From Phorcus lineatus (lineage: Eukaryota; Mollusca; Gastropoda; Trochida; Trochidae): DNA of 64,000 nt. Shown here in pieces: positions 42,640 to 55,226 of this stretch. The stretch's first letter is position 1. Each line of letters opens with the position of its first letter. The stretch is from contig OV121088.1 of the NCBI GenBank assembly GCA_921293015.1, forward strand, positions 17,769,645 through 17,833,644, in the 5' to 3' direction. A program made the translations under genes and the position numbers. The notes under the pieces were generated by a model. That model worked only from the letters and a program-made list of their open reading frames with translations, searched no databases and was not told the DNA's origin.

Positions 42640-42970
42640 TGCAATATGGAGTAACCTGCTATATACAATTTCTATGCACTTCCATCCCATATATATACAG
42701 TATATATGCAATATACAATAAACATGCAATTTGCAATATACCTGTAATATTCATTATCAATACACATACAATATTCAACACATATCAGACATGAGATATA
42801 CAAGATGCGCACAACATCAAATGAAAAATAAATGAACATGACAGTATACAATATACAATATAAATGTGATGCAATGCACAGTAAAAATGCAACAAACATT
42901 GTGCATGCAATATTCACCACGTATACACTATACAAGGCACATGTAATTCACAAGCAACACACTTAAACAT
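42640..42970. repeat. Degenerate short-period (ATGCAATATACA-like) tract
   Basis: About 330 bp with frequent recurrence of GCAATATACAAT, ATACACAT and AACATGCAAT at irregular spacing of roughly 10-20 bp, a decayed short-unit tandem repeat. The tyrosine- and cysteine-rich minus-strand frame at 42672-42935 follows from this repeat. Confidence 0.6.
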
Positions 42971-43577
42971 TCAGCATACAATTAATTTGCTTTATATTGC
43001 TTTATATATTTATTGAATACAAGGCATATACACATACATTTATACAAGGCACAACATATGTGAACAACATATCGTCTATGACAAAAAATTTTAAATATAT
43101 TTTTTTCAATGGATGTTTCATTCTTTCGAGTTTCGCCTTTTTATATTTTGTATCACATTTATTAGCTTATTTCCTGAAAAGTCATTTTGAGCATTACGAA
43201 ATCGAATAACTAACATATCATGAAAGTATGAAAGTACAAACAAACTAAACCAATTTAAATAACATATTTGTTAGTATCTATAATCTTTACATAATAGGAA
43301 TATATTTTGTTTATCGTACTATACAGCCCGGTGGCATACTGCAATAGTATCAGTGTTTTTGTAAGATTTTTGTGTAATAATACAATGTTAATATTTGTTT
43401 AAATTATTCGATCAAGATTTAATTGTTGATAAGTAATAATATTGAATGATGAATGAAAGGCTACAAAGAAGATATTATAATTGTAATATTCATGAATCAA
43501 GAACACGACAAAATAATGCTATGGTTATCGTTCATTCATACGAAAAGTTATTAGATAATTATTGTTTTTCCCTTCCT

Positions 43578-43617
43578 CCCCCCCACCCCCCCCCCCCCCC
43601 CCCCCCCCTCCCCCACC
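43578..43617. repeat. Poly-C tract
   Basis: C-run of about 40 bp with single A and T interruptions; the Pro-rich open frame here is an artefact. Confidence 0.9.
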
Positions 43618-44939
43618 TTTTCATCTAATCCCGCAGACATTCCAAATCAAATAATGTACATTTGTGTAAGCATGGTTACGGACAAGTACTTGCGAATCAC
43701 GTATGTATTGATTAATTACGATACAAGTTAACCAGTATATTGAATGAAAGTACTTATATATTATTGATTTTAATATTTCCACGTTGTTCATTCACAGTAA
43801 CGTTAATCTGTATATAATCCCTTTACGTGATAAAGACATAAGTGTCATAAATATATTGATAATACTTGTCTTGTGAATGAAATACTGTCAAATACATTTC
43901 TGAAGGGTCAAAGATGCCTACATCGGGAGGTCCTATCTTGAAATGAAGTGCATGATTACAGATATGTATCTATGGTAGAGGTAACAGAATACTAGAAATG
44001 TCACAACCTCCAAAATAATCAATAATTAATTCTGTAATAATGGCATAAGCCCCCCGTGATAAGACTCCGTGAATGAAATGGGGGACAGATTTAAGCGTTC
44101 ATTCACAGTTGGGGGATCAACAAATTAGCTATTGACAGCAATAGATTATGATGGACAAATCCAGGCTTGCTTCGATTGCCTGCACACTGGCATGCTGTCT
44201 GAAATACGCATCGAACACTTGAAATGTACATGGTACCTCTTCAACATGGTCATTTGGTTGCCTTGTTGTTTCCATACAGTATATTCAAGGGTAGGTATAT
44301 CAATTTGTGTTGTAAAACTTATACCTTAATTACTAAGCAAAGTACAACTTGATAATGGTTTGCTACATAGGGTATGTACAATACAGGCGTTTACTACTTT
44401 TTAAAGATCATAACTTCCTTGTAAAGATTACTGTTATATCTTGAACATGACATCTGAAAATGTCAACCATTTCATTTTTCATTTTACTCTCATCCCAACA
44501 AGAAAAGAGCAAAGATATTGTTTATAAAAAAATGCTTCCTTTGAAAAGATGAAGATCACAAGGCAAAGTCAGGGCCTATAATATGTCAAAAACACTTACC
44601 TATCACTGACTATAACCAAAAGTATCTGACAAGTGTTCATAATTAAATGACATTATATATATACGCTTGACAGGTAAACATAACCTGTGTATCATCCTGT
44701 AGTCCTGCTTCATGACTGTGTATATAAAGGAGCCTTTTGTACAGTCTACGTCCACATTCAGCAAGTCTAGATTGACTGAATACACTTAAACCCCAAACTG
44801 CAAATGAATGATATTATCCCCTTGCCAGGATTTATAAGCTATAAAGTAGCTATTTCAAAGTCTCCCCATCAATAAGACATATATCATTTTGCTTGCATAA
44901 AACATTGAATGATTAAGGATTCTGGAAACATATGTTAAT

Positions 44940-45440
44940 ACATTCAATTTGTTAAACTGGTATAATGCAAGCCATATTTCAAGATTTGTTGACACTTTGA
45001 TATGTTTTAAGTTACGACAGTCAGGTAAAGAAAACCTCACTTTTCCATGGTCCATTCACAACTTGTTTTGGAAAAAGATGAAAATATTGTCAGAAAAGTT
45101 CTCAACTGGAAACATAACATTTGGCGCTGCATCTTGTTGTCGTCGCTTGCGGCTATATCTTGATTTTATTTTTTTATCCAATGGATGTCTTAGTAGATTT
45201 TCGTTAGTCAACCAGTTTATCTGGATCATTGTCCTATCAAAACGAGAATCGCCAAAGGTCGTTGGAGGTTGGTCCATGAAACTAACAGTCGGTTTTGCAC
45301 AGGCGGGTCCATGTGAGGCAAGACATGAGACAGGACCCTCGCTCCAAGATAGCAGCCTCATTTTCAGATATCAGCCTTGCTTTCAGACAGCAGACCCGGA
45401 AGTGTGAGAATAAAACTGCCAACATAACGGAGTGGGTGCT
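44940..45440. other. Mixed-composition island with long open frames on both strands
   Basis: The + strand is open for 152 codons (44949-45407, from TTG rather than ATG) and the minus strand for 101 codons (45056-45361). Neither translation shows a domain I recognise, and the two frames exclude each other. Balanced composition at 45110-45440 suggests a regulatory island or an old unrecognised insertion. Confidence 0.25.
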
Positions 45441-46799
45441 ACCTGTCTTGGGCTGTAGATAGTGGAGAGAGGGGATTTTCTTGAGGTGTTTTTCTTCACG
45501 GTAGTTCAAAATAAGGCATCAGAAAATAATTCATTCACCTGGTATTCATACATGTAGATATTCACATTTAACAATAATATAGGTTTGCTTTGTTAAATAC
45601 TGCCAGCTCCCGATTTCAATTGCGATACGATTGTATATGTTTTGATGTATGTATCATTTAAATGTATCTAGAATTGATTGTACTAGCTGATTACAGTTTT
45701 GATTGACATGGCCGTCACCGTCGGTAGTACTTAGCAACGCATTTTCAGAATGGACGTTATTTTGTAAAACCGTCATCTAGATAATAAAATATCATAAAGA
45801 TATCATATGTTGTTACTTGATATTGATAAAAATAATAAAGAAAGTGCAATCTACCAACAGTATGCGTTAAATTGAATATCGAGGAGTAAGAGTGACCTAC
45901 TTTTATTTTTCAGCTGCGCTTACTTCGTAAGTAAGGTAGGTAAGCTCAGTGTAAGGCAAAATGTTCTATATTAGGGCCGTTAAATTTAGAAAATACGAGG
46001 TCACACAAAGGTATGAACCAGAGGATAATTCCGACCCCCTCCCCTTATTTCCATTATTATCATTTTGTAATCAATGTTCATAAAAATCGTTCTTAATATT
46101 GCTTAAATGGAAAATGTCCTCAAAATTTATTTCAACACTAGCTGTTCGTCTAAATAATGTTAAGTTTGATGAAAATACTTTATGAAAAATTCCCTTTCTT
46201 AAAAAATTGATTTTAGAAAAAAAATCACAGTGTGTTTACAATATACATGCTTATCAACGTTTTATCACTAACGATAACCCATATTTGTGGATGTGTTTAT
46301 TAACATGTGTTTAAGTCAGGTGACAAATACGTTGTAAAATATGTGGTAAACTAAAGTAAACATAATCTTTACTGTAAGCCGTTTTTAAATTAGCAAATGC
46401 ACTGTATAGTAAACATTATGTACTACAAACACGTGTATCATATCTATATAAGTGCATATTGCCAACATGATAATATTTAGGATTAACCAGATAAAAGGAT
46501 ATCCGCAAATTAAACTTTTGGTATTTTTTCGTGACGGGATATAAATAGTCAGATTGATTTACTAATCGCATAGCACATTATTGTAAATTATTATTATTCC
46601 AAATCTAGAATAAAATGAAATAAAGTCGTATATGAGAGGTGAAAGTCTTGACCTTTAGTTTCAGAATGTGAGCTGTTTTATTATAGGTCCATCAGTTTGT
46701 TTTGTCTACAAGCTCCAAAAGAGGAATTCTAAGACAAAGATGTGTCAATAAAACAAAATAAGTTAGACTTTGTTATTTGTTGTTATAGCAGCCTATTTT

Positions 46800-46930
46800 A
46801 AACCACAAAGGGGGTCGTTGATAGAAGAGGGATTCGAACTCAGAACCCCTAGACGTTAAACTATTCTAAGCCAACACTTACTGCGAGGTACTCTTCGCAG
46901 TCTTATCTAAGTCCCCTCTACCCTAAGTGC
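46800..46930 (-). repeat. tRNA-derived SINE-like fragment
   Basis: On the minus strand an A-box-like TTGGCTTAGAATAG is followed by a good B box GAGTTCGAATCCC (complement of 46829-46841). Spacing is tRNA-like but no acceptor stem closes, so this is a tRNA-related repeat, not a tRNA gene. Confidence 0.45.
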
Positions 46931-47214
46931 TGGATTTAAGAATGCTTATGCTCATTTCGGCACACCCCTCCCCTGAAAGCACTAACCCCTACGACTCTGA
47001 AACAGTAGGGGTCGGGTAGCAGTGGGTACCCTCGGATAGGAAAGATTTGTGTATTCCAAATTCACATGCTGGGAAATGCAAACTAAAAATGAAACAGGTC
47101 AAAGGTTAAGTGAAAGATTTTTTGATTCATTTTGTTCCTTTTCCTTGAAATAAAGATTTTATCAACAATATCGTGATAGGTATAATTTTCTAACTATATA
47201 TGTGACAACGTTAA

Positions 47215-47330
47215 GTGAAAAGGTACAAATTGGGATTCGAACCGACACCACCAGAGTTAGACACTGATGATATGCAAACACTGACTATCCTGTCACTCTA
47301 CCCACTGAGCCAGCATGGCAGTCAAGGTAG
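47215..47330 (-). repeat. tRNA-derived SINE head
   Basis: On the minus strand, GCTGGCTCAGTGGGTAGAGT (complement of 47295-47314) is an almost perfect D-arm/A box, and GGTTCGAATCCC (complement of 47232-47243) a perfect B box. The acceptor ends do not pair and the middle is too long for a normal tRNA, so a Pol III-type SINE head is more likely than a tRNA gene. The adjacent (CAAT)n run may be part of the same insertion. Confidence 0.6.

Positions 47331-47332
<2 letters not shown>

Positions 47333-47365
<33 letters not shown>
47333..47365. repeat. (CAAT)n tetranucleotide repeat
   Basis: About eight tandem CAAT units directly beside the SINE-like sequence. Confidence 0.9.
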
Positions 47366-47469
47366 TCCTCGAAAGATATAAGAAGTATAATGGCAGTAAT
47401 GCTTACCAAGGGAAATATGAAATATTTACGAATAACCTAATCAAAAGATTTATCGTTCAATAAGACACA

Positions 47470-49222
47470 CAATGTCACATGAAGCAGTATGTATTGTATT
47501 TGTAAATGTAAAACAGTATGTAAACGATGTGAGATTTTATGAATGACCTAAACAGATCACTTTCACAATGGTAATATTAAAACGTCATACTTTTTTCTTA
47601 CATCGTTACACACTTGGCGTTATATTGATGTAAAGGAGTATCACAAAACTTGATTTAATTCATACATGTCAGTTTCACCCTCTAATATGTATAGCGGAAA
47701 TGTTTATCATATGTTCTAAGGCATCGAGGCTGGGAAAGTGTTGAGAGTGATACTAGTGTTACATACCATTACTATTATTCCAAAAATACTATCAGTCAGA
47801 TTATCAATTACAAATTGTCCTACCAAATAACCTAAAAGAGACCTGTAAATATACATATAACTCCTTCTCCGATGTCGTGTCATCTATAACAACCACGTGA
47901 ATATGCGTCACAAGGGGGTAGCTTTAACAACCCCCTCTCACAGGTAATACAAATCAAGAGGGCTTAGGGGGAGCACGGGTCCCGATCTATGAATTACTAA
48001 GATTTGAAGCATTAAGTGTTATATCTGGCAAATGTGACCCTTTCTACAATCGTATCGACTTTATGTGACTCACTAGCGGAGAATTTTAAGCTTCAGATTT
48101 AAACCCCGTGAATTTAATCTCCAACAGTTAATCTTAATCCCCCTTTGTCCCATGGCGAGAAGATACAGGTGTACAAAATTGAGAGGGTTTCTTTGTGAAA
48201 AAAGCACTGCAATGTACGACGCATTTTTTAATTTACGAGTGAAATGTGTTTCAATCGTTGCTAAGTGGGGAATGGTATTATACAAAGTGCACAGTTAAGA
48301 AATCCTAGTGATAGTATTTTTATGTAAATTATTCAGCATACAGTTGAAGGTATGAAGGTATGTCAATTGTCAATCTCTACATTACATGTACTTTAATTTC
48401 ATATGTCAATTGTCACATAAGAACATTTGATCTAAAATTTAGTCAAACCGGTTAAACATTATCACTTATATTGTGGTAATTATGTCGACAGATTTTATTT
48501 CGATTAAACTGTCTCTATTATCACACAATCTATTTCAAATAGAATCTGAATGCAAATTTTCTAAAAGTTGTTGAGTTCTTTTATGAGGAGGCCCTGCTCC
48601 TTGTCACGAGTTAATAGAGAGTTTGATCCAACCACAACTAATTAATATTATGTGCATTCCCTAACCACATGCGGGCTATTTGCAGTAATGCTGGACGTGG
48701 TACTGGTCACTAGGATACCGCCTCTGAACAGATTGTTGGAATCTCAAGCGGGTCCTTTTTCTAAATGGGATGTGATAGTGTAAATTTATATTTTTTAATG
48801 ATCTATTTTACACTGCCATGCTTTTGTCTAAAACACTATATGATACATAGATATGTTTTCCAAAAACTTCGACTAATATCTTCGAAAATGTTATTCAGCA
48901 TGAAATAAAAATATAGGGTAGTAAATTATCTCCGGTATGAAAATTGATTTGTTAGTTATTTAACAACAATAAATTAAAATGAAATAACATTTGATTATGT
49001 TTGTAATGTTGTGATTTTATTCAACATTAATTAAGTAAAATATGTAAAAGGTTTTCAAGTACGACTTGACAAATGTCATAAACCATTTGGGCAGTATCAT
49101 TGAAACATCAGAACTATGTATATTTTGACGTTATTCCAGCAGCTTGTCTAACCATCATACTTCACTATCTTCACAGACGAGTAATGAAACTTCACCAGGT
49201 ACAGTACTTTTCAATTTTGTTG
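47470..49222. other. Intergenic, nothing recognised
   Basis: AT-rich spacer; short G- or C-rich stretches near 47910-47990 are without recognisable function. Confidence 0.35.
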
Positions 49223-49452
49223 TTAAAGGCATAGCGCATACCAATATTTCGTAAATTTAGAATGCACACATATTGCAAATCTCTTGATATTACTAACGAT
49301 CCGCACTTCGTTTTATATCTCTGCGGAAATCTGATTCTTTCATTCTTGATGAAAGTCAAGAATAATAAGTATTTCATTGCATTGATAGAAAACTAGAGTG
49401 AGTGTCATATCCTTATATGCCTTATAATTTGAACCGAAAGAGCGTGCTTTAA
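49223..49452. mobile_element. TTAA-ended MITE family 1, copy C (inverted)
   Basis: In reverse complement this reads TTAAAGCACGCTCTTTCGG, then AATGCAATGAAATACTT, CGTTAGTAATATCAAGAG, TGTGTGCATTC and ends AAATATTGGTATGCGC...TTTAA. It therefore matches both copies A and B in order. It shares the TTAGTAATATCAAGAG block with A and the GCAATGAAATACTT block with B. It is 230 bp with no coding capacity. Confidence 0.65.
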
Positions 49453-49494
49453 TGGTACTAACTGCATCTACCTCAACTACTACTCCTATTGCTA

Positions 49495-49524
49495 CAAGTA
49501 GTAGTAGTGATGCTTCTACTACTG

Positions 49525-49559
<35 letters not shown>

Positions 49560-49560
49560 G

Positions 49561-49603
<43 letters not shown>
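49495..49603. repeat. (ACT)n trinucleotide microsatellite
   Basis: About 29 ACT/CTA units (49516-49603) with one GCT interruption near 49560, preceded by a short inverted copy (GTAGTAGTAG) at 49498-49507 that could pair with it. Confidence 0.95.
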
Positions 49604-50589
49604 GATTTCCTCCTAATACTTCTCACAGTAACAATCCTACTAGTAGAGATACTTGATACAACTCTGTACGAGATGATTCTGCATTTCTAAAATCACGAAG
49701 TATGTCTCTTTCTCTCTACGTCTACGTTTATATTATTATTCAGTTTTTACTTATTTCAATTAATTCGAAACATGTCTACATTGTTTATATTAATAATGTT
49801 TACATTTCATATACGTGGAACATCAACGATAATGTATTTCTTCATTTTACACAACGATCAGGTAATGAACTACAGGGTTTGTTTCATGTATTCTTATCAA
49901 AATGAATGAAACCCTTGATCAAAGGAGATACTTCATAAATATGAATTTAATTTTCAACTGAAGGGGATGATCAATTGAAGCAAAGTACAAGTCAAACACA
50001 TTATAGAGATATTTCAATTTCATGGACACATTGTCGAGACCAATAATCTCGAAATAATTAGTTCATCGACGATATCCCCGAAACGACATGCACGAATACC
50101 ATTTATTGTAAACCGCTGACATATTGATATCTCCAAATAGGGGTCTGGAAATACCCTTAAGGGTTTAAGTTTTAAAACTAGGGGAAGAAATGACCTCAAA
50201 TAGATATTGTCTCGTTAAAGATTACGTCTCCGCCAGACATCTATAATTGTGAAATAGACCTGTGTTCATTTCACTATATCGATGTACATAGCAGACCACA
50301 CGCAGTAATCTTCAGCATTAAACTCATGGTGTGTGTGTGTATATCTCCTAAACATACCGTGCAATTTCATTATAGACTATCGCACGCTGCGCGCATGTTA
50401 AGCTACGTTTCATAAGCAGGTGATTGCATTACCATATTTCTATTTCAAAATCGTTTTCAGAAATTCGCAGTATTTCAATAAAGATCTTTATTTGTTTGTC
50501 TTTAACTGCCGATTTATAAAGCAGCATTTGCCATTACCTCATAGTTTTCTCAAGTTTGAGTTCGTCTATAAACAATTATAGCGAAAACA

Positions 50590-50994
50590 GGGCCGCCGCT
50601 TCACTCGCAAATTTCTGTATCGGTTGAATTATTTTCTTCCAAACGCCGACGAATGTCATTCGAGCGCTCAACGGCCCATCTGTGAAATCCATTCCGTTCT
50701 TTATGTGGTGTGCTGTCAATCAAACCCAAAACGAGGCGGGCCGAGGGTCTTGGCCGCTCGTGCGCCAATTGTCACGCCTCTTCGATTGCAAATGAGGCAG
50801 ACGATATTTAACACCAATGGACGTGTTTTAAGACTGAGGAACGCCAATTTGGCGTCGAGAGTCAATGAAATTTGCTAACTGATTAATTCAAAGGTGAAAA
50901 CCTTCTTCGAAGATACTCGGGTTGCTTTTTGTAAAACAACACATATCGTCTGCGGTTTGCAAGTGTTCCAATCTTCGTGTCGTCTGCAAGCCAA
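50590..50994 (+). promoter_or_regulatory. NK3 proximal promoter and 5' UTR region
   Basis: A CpG-containing block directly upstream of the NK3 start codon, distinctly GC-richer than the spacer before it. It holds CTGTCAATCA at 50713-50722, the reverse of TGATTGACAG, an exact composite PBX-MEIS/PREP site. It also holds ATTGCAAAT (50785-50793), one base from a POU octamer, and a CCAAT box (50814-50818). There is no obvious TATA box. The transcription start cannot be placed from sequence. An in-frame stop at 50932-50934 shows that coding does not extend upstream. Confidence 0.55.
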
Positions 50995-51358
50995 ATGGAA
51001 GTGCGAAACCAGACGACAGTTTTAACTTCCTTTTCCATTGACCATATCCTAGACAGGAGGGAAAAAGAAGACCAAACACTTTCAAAACAGAGTACTTTGT
51101 CAGAACTTCATGGACTCGACTTACGAGTTGCTTCTGAAATCTCCGACTGCGGGAGTCGGTTGTCTTGTAAGTCAAACGAGGAAGGGGATTTTTCGGATGG
51201 GGACTCCAGCGTTCTTACTGACCCCTCCAGTCCCGCCACTTACTGTGAGTCAAGCAAGGACCTGGACATTTCAATGGTCAGCGACAGTGAGGGCGATAAC
51301 GAAGATGATGACGACGACTTAGATGTAGAATCGTGTGACGTCACAGACATTCAGAAAG
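50995..51358 (+). CDS. NK3: NK3 / bagpipe / Nkx3-type homeobox gene, exon 1
   Basis: First coding exon of a homeodomain transcription factor of the bagpipe/Nkx3 family, known for roles in visceral mesoderm and skeletal patterning. The ATG at 50995 is the first Met codon after an in-frame stop at 50932; codons 1-121 are in this exon. Residues 11-19 (TSFSIDHIL) form the TN/eh1-type Groucho-binding motif at the position expected for Nkx3 proteins. Residues 98-111 are a highly acidic stretch (DSEGDNEDDDDDLD), also typical before an NK3 homeodomain. The exon ends AAAG before the donor GTTTGT (51359-51364), leaving one base of a split codon that matches the phase of exon 2. The frame stays open into the intron to 51630, but that part looks non-coding. 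Confidence 0.9.
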
Positions 51359-54300
51359 GTTTGTGCCGTTTTTTTACATCTCTTAAATGTATTAACGGTA
51401 CCAATTTTGAGATTTGCTATTTTGTATCGTGTTGTATATTTGCAATCAAAGTTTTATTTAAGCAGGACAAATCCATAAAACATTTATTGACAAAAGGATA
51501 TATTTATATTTCTTTATTGGTGTTTTTGCGTCATGAAAAGTTGCTAGTAGTTTTGGTAGTTATTTTGATGTCAAAAACATTTTTGTGTGTGACACTTTTT
51601 CGAAAATATAACAGTTTTAGATTCATATAATCTTATATAATTTGATCTCGTTTGGGTTTTTAAGAACGTCTATCTATTTTGCGCTAGTAATACTTGCTCT
51701 ATAGTTTCATGAAGTCGCAATTATATTGAAATAACTACTTTTGTGTCTTATTAAAGTTGGACTATAGATATTCAAGATACTAATGTGATGCTATTTAAAT
51801 AGGATTTAAGATAGAATATTGTCAATGCTTCAACAAAAATTTATTAGAAAATGTAGTCGCTGAAATCACCATGTTGCAATTTAGGTTAATTATTACGTGG
51901 TTCAAGCAAGAATTGATGGGTCAATGAGCAACAACTATTTAAGAAATATATTTGTCACAATGATCTTATTGTTTAACTCTAACTTTTGCCAAAATGTTGC
52001 TCACACATACGAATAAGTGTTATCATAAGTTCGGTCAATATCATATCATAACCAATAAGATATTTCACTGTTGATAATAGATACATGACAAAATAATATC
52101 CAATGATGTATGATTAAGCCGATTCGTTTAGTCCTAGTTTTGAGTAATGTCATTTAATAATCGAAATATAAATGTCATATTAAGAACTTTCGAATGTTAC
52201 ATTCTTGACATGCTATGGTGTATTGTTGCCATCCTTATAATCTTATGAAGAAAGAAAAATGCTTAACAAATAAAGCATGAAAATATATCCAAATTTATAA
52301 CGTGTTCAGTAATAACGATCAACGCTTTCTTTCGAAATGCAAAGTTTTCATATTGTTAAATGTGTAATGTATATGTACACAGGACGATTTGACATGATGT
52401 ATATCGACACGAGCTTGAAACACACATGACAGCTTCCTTATCACTTTAACACATGTGTATTTCAATCTTAGATTCGGTTGAAATTGAAGCGCCTGTGAAA
52501 GATCTGGCAGCGGCATTTTGAAAACGGCAGTGAACGAGATTTTGAAAATCCAAAATAAACAATAGAATTTTTTTTATAAAAGGACACCGAAGAGATCATG
52601 AATTTAATTAATTTTGCAGCTTTCCTTTGAGGATGTCTCATGTGAGGTCAAAGAATTAACCATTCTTTAAAAAATTAAGATATAAGGGTAAAAGTTGCAT
52701 GTCAATCTGTTCGTGTACTTAAAATTTTCTAAATTCTAGTTTTCATTTAAAAATGATAATAATGTTACTGAATCTTTATCTTTCGATTTGTTTCATTCAC
52801 TGCTGTTATACGGATTTTTATTTGATACTTTCTAATATATTGGAGAGAGTAGTTTTCGGTTGTGATATATATAATATATATTACACATGAACACATATCA
52901 ATGATACGAAATATTGAGATAAATATACGATATGAAATGAGCTTTAATAACATCAAATTCAAAACTTAAGATATAAAATGCACTTTATATCAGTTTTTAT
53001 GAGCACGATACCCATAATTCCGAAACGTAACATTTATGCAAATACATAGTATAACAGCAATGCTTTTCGATAAGTTTTCTGCAACATTCTTTTTTTACAG
53101 TTAAAATGATTCAATGAGAGTTAGATACATTCTGAGACTTCATTGCAGACAAAAACAGCTTATTTTAAAACAGTTTATCGTTCCTAAGAATGAACTCTTA
53201 GAAAACTTGAAAAGGGAATAAAGGCTGCTACATCCAGCTAAACGCTTCTCTCTTTGGATTTAAAATATAAACTGATAGAAAGTTTATGTTCAAACAAGAA
53301 ATAATAAACAACCCAATATTTTATAAGATACCTTTTTTTATCAAATGACAACCTACTGTACCTAAGATTTCCTGTTACAGTTAAACAATCTAACGTCAGG
53401 TCTCTATCAGTGAAGAGCATTAGATAGGGGAGGTATCAAATATAAATGGAATTGACAGCTGTGTATTGATTTATATATCGACTGCTCTGTAATCGACATA
53501 GACGATTCATATTATTTAATTGGACATGTACGTATAAACGAACTTGCCCTGTGGAATGAAAAAAATGATTTATTAATATTGTTGCTTTTATCCGCACGGG
53601 CATGAAAGCAAAAAGCTGAAATCATTATTCATTTCAAATGTCATATGTAACTAAGTTTGACCATATAGTCAGATTTAAAAGTCCTTAAATAATGATAAAG
53701 AATCAATTTTTCTAGAGTAACGTTTTGGCTAAATTTTAAATTAAAAAGTGATATCATACGGACGTTTTGAAACACTATTGAATTTTTTCGGTAGATCATT
53801 GTCGGTAGTGCGGCCTTGAAATTAGATAAAGTCTAGGCAAGTCCAAGATAAATCTTGATTGCTTTATTTCTGAAGATAAAGAAAATTCCGAAGGTTTCAT
53901 TTCCTATATTTCTTAATTCTGAATTTCGGAGAAATTTTAATTTCTGAGATACCCGTTTCAGATATCTAAAACCAGATTATTCCTTTGAACATGATGCATA
54001 ATCATTGATAAGATTTGGAAATCAGAAACCATCATGTTTGCAACACAAGACGGTGATATAGTATAAGTTTATAGCTAATTAAATAGCTCCAAGCTCCCTT
54101 GATAATTGAGAGATGATATACCAACAACATTATTTTGGTAGACATTGTAACAAATCTTGAAATTAAAAAAGGAAACCATCCAAATAGTTAGTTAGTTATA
54201 ATACATTCTAACATGACACGAAAACTAGAATGAAAATACTGCTTTCTGATTGGTTACCAAAATCAATTTTGGAGTGATTATTTCGCCGATAATCACCTCT

Positions 54301-54588
54301 AAATATTTACGACCGATTCACATTCATACGCGCACGTTTACAAACTCCATTCGTTGTACTTACTGTTTTCATCGCCTTAGACAATAGCAAAATGAATTTT
54401 AAATCAATTCTATACAGACATTGAGAAAACCGTATTTTTTAATGACATTTAGAAGATAAATCCATCCTGTGATATAATTTTTTTCGAAGTAGGGGCCTAG
54501 TTTATTTTGTTATCACAAAATTTTCGGACCAAATTTTAATTTAAAACCGAGCTCGCTTCTTACCGTAACGCGCGGTAATAGCGATTCG

Positions 54589-54595
54589 TCAAGTG
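54589..54595 (+). promoter_or_regulatory. NK2-class binding motif TCAAGTG in the NK3 intron
   Basis: An exact 7-mer TCAAGTG followed by A. It lies at the right edge of a GC-richer patch (54545-54620) that includes a TTACCG...CGGTAA inverted repeat. Weaker than the three octamer sites further into the intron. Confidence 0.3.
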
Positions 54596-55062
54596 AACAG
54601 AGGGGACGTACGTTATTCTTCAACTTTCCTTCCCTTTCATCCCTCTCATAAGCTTTCTTGATAGTTTATTCAATTAGTTCACATCTTGCGTGAGAAGTTA
54701 CTGCTAGCAGTAAACAACTACTTTCAGAGTAACGTCCCTTGATTTGGTCAGTCCTTGTCGGTATTGTAGGGGTGGTAGGTGTCCTATGTATTTACGTAAA
54801 AAACGTAACTCTGATGGGATAAACAATCTGTCTTTTGTTGATTTATCCTCAATGAAATATATACTTAAGGGTTTTATTTAAAACCTGTTGGTTTATGCTT
54901 TGATATATATTTTTTTATCATTGAAGCGCGTTCTTTGAAAATGAACTGTACCGTAGTTTCGAAAGCAAGTGGAACCGGTCTGTGCTGGTTCGACCTAATC
55001 ACATCGTTGTTGCGCAAGGCGAATTAGTTCCTCATATGATTTCTAATTAGTCATGTTAGAAT

Positions 55063-55226
55063 GGAGATAAATCCCTTCTGTTTTTTATTTTGGGGTTGTA
55101 TATCGTGCATTTTTCACCCCTAAATTAACATTTCAAACCGAGCTTGCGAGGTTTGAAATGTTAATTTAGGGGTGAAAAATGCACGATATACAACCCCAAA
55201 ATAAAAAACAGAAGGGATTTATCTCC
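55063..55226. repeat. Perfect palindrome: 77-bp arms, 10-nt loop
   Basis: The left arm 55063-55139 and right arm 55150-55226 are exact reverse complements over all 77 bases, separated by GAGCTTGCGA. I compared the two arms base by base. Arms begin GGAGATAAATCCCTTCTG. There is no coding function; a minus-strand open frame running through it is incidental. A perfect match means the structure is recent or homogenised. It could be a fold-back MITE, or if transcribed in the NK3 pre-mRNA, a long perfect dsRNA hairpin. No clear target-site duplication is visible. Confidence 0.97.

Noticed and set aside
43446-43628. Small frame ending in poly-proline
   Set aside because: The proline run is a poly-C homopolymer; nothing else supports coding.
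44949-45407. 152-codon open frame as a gene
   Set aside because: It starts from TTG, overlaps a 101-codon antisense frame, and has no recognisable domain or supporting gene structure.
47215-47330. Functional tRNA gene on the minus strand
   Set aside because: A and B boxes are good but there is no pairing acceptor stem and the region between boxes is too long for a tRNA.
50149-50160. CArG (SRF) box near CCAAATAGGGG
   Set aside because: The inner six bases are not all A/T, so it does not fit the CC(A/T)6GG consensus.
50977-50994. GTG as an upstream start of NK3
   Set aside because: Eukaryotic nuclear genes start at ATG; the ATG at 50995 is the first after an in-frame stop and puts the TN motif at the expected distance.
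51359-51630. Continuation of the NK3 exon 1 reading frame past the donor site
   Set aside because: After the donor the translation becomes Phe/Leu/Ile-rich with AT-rich codons unlike the exon; splicing at 51358/51359 joins in phase to the homeobox exon.
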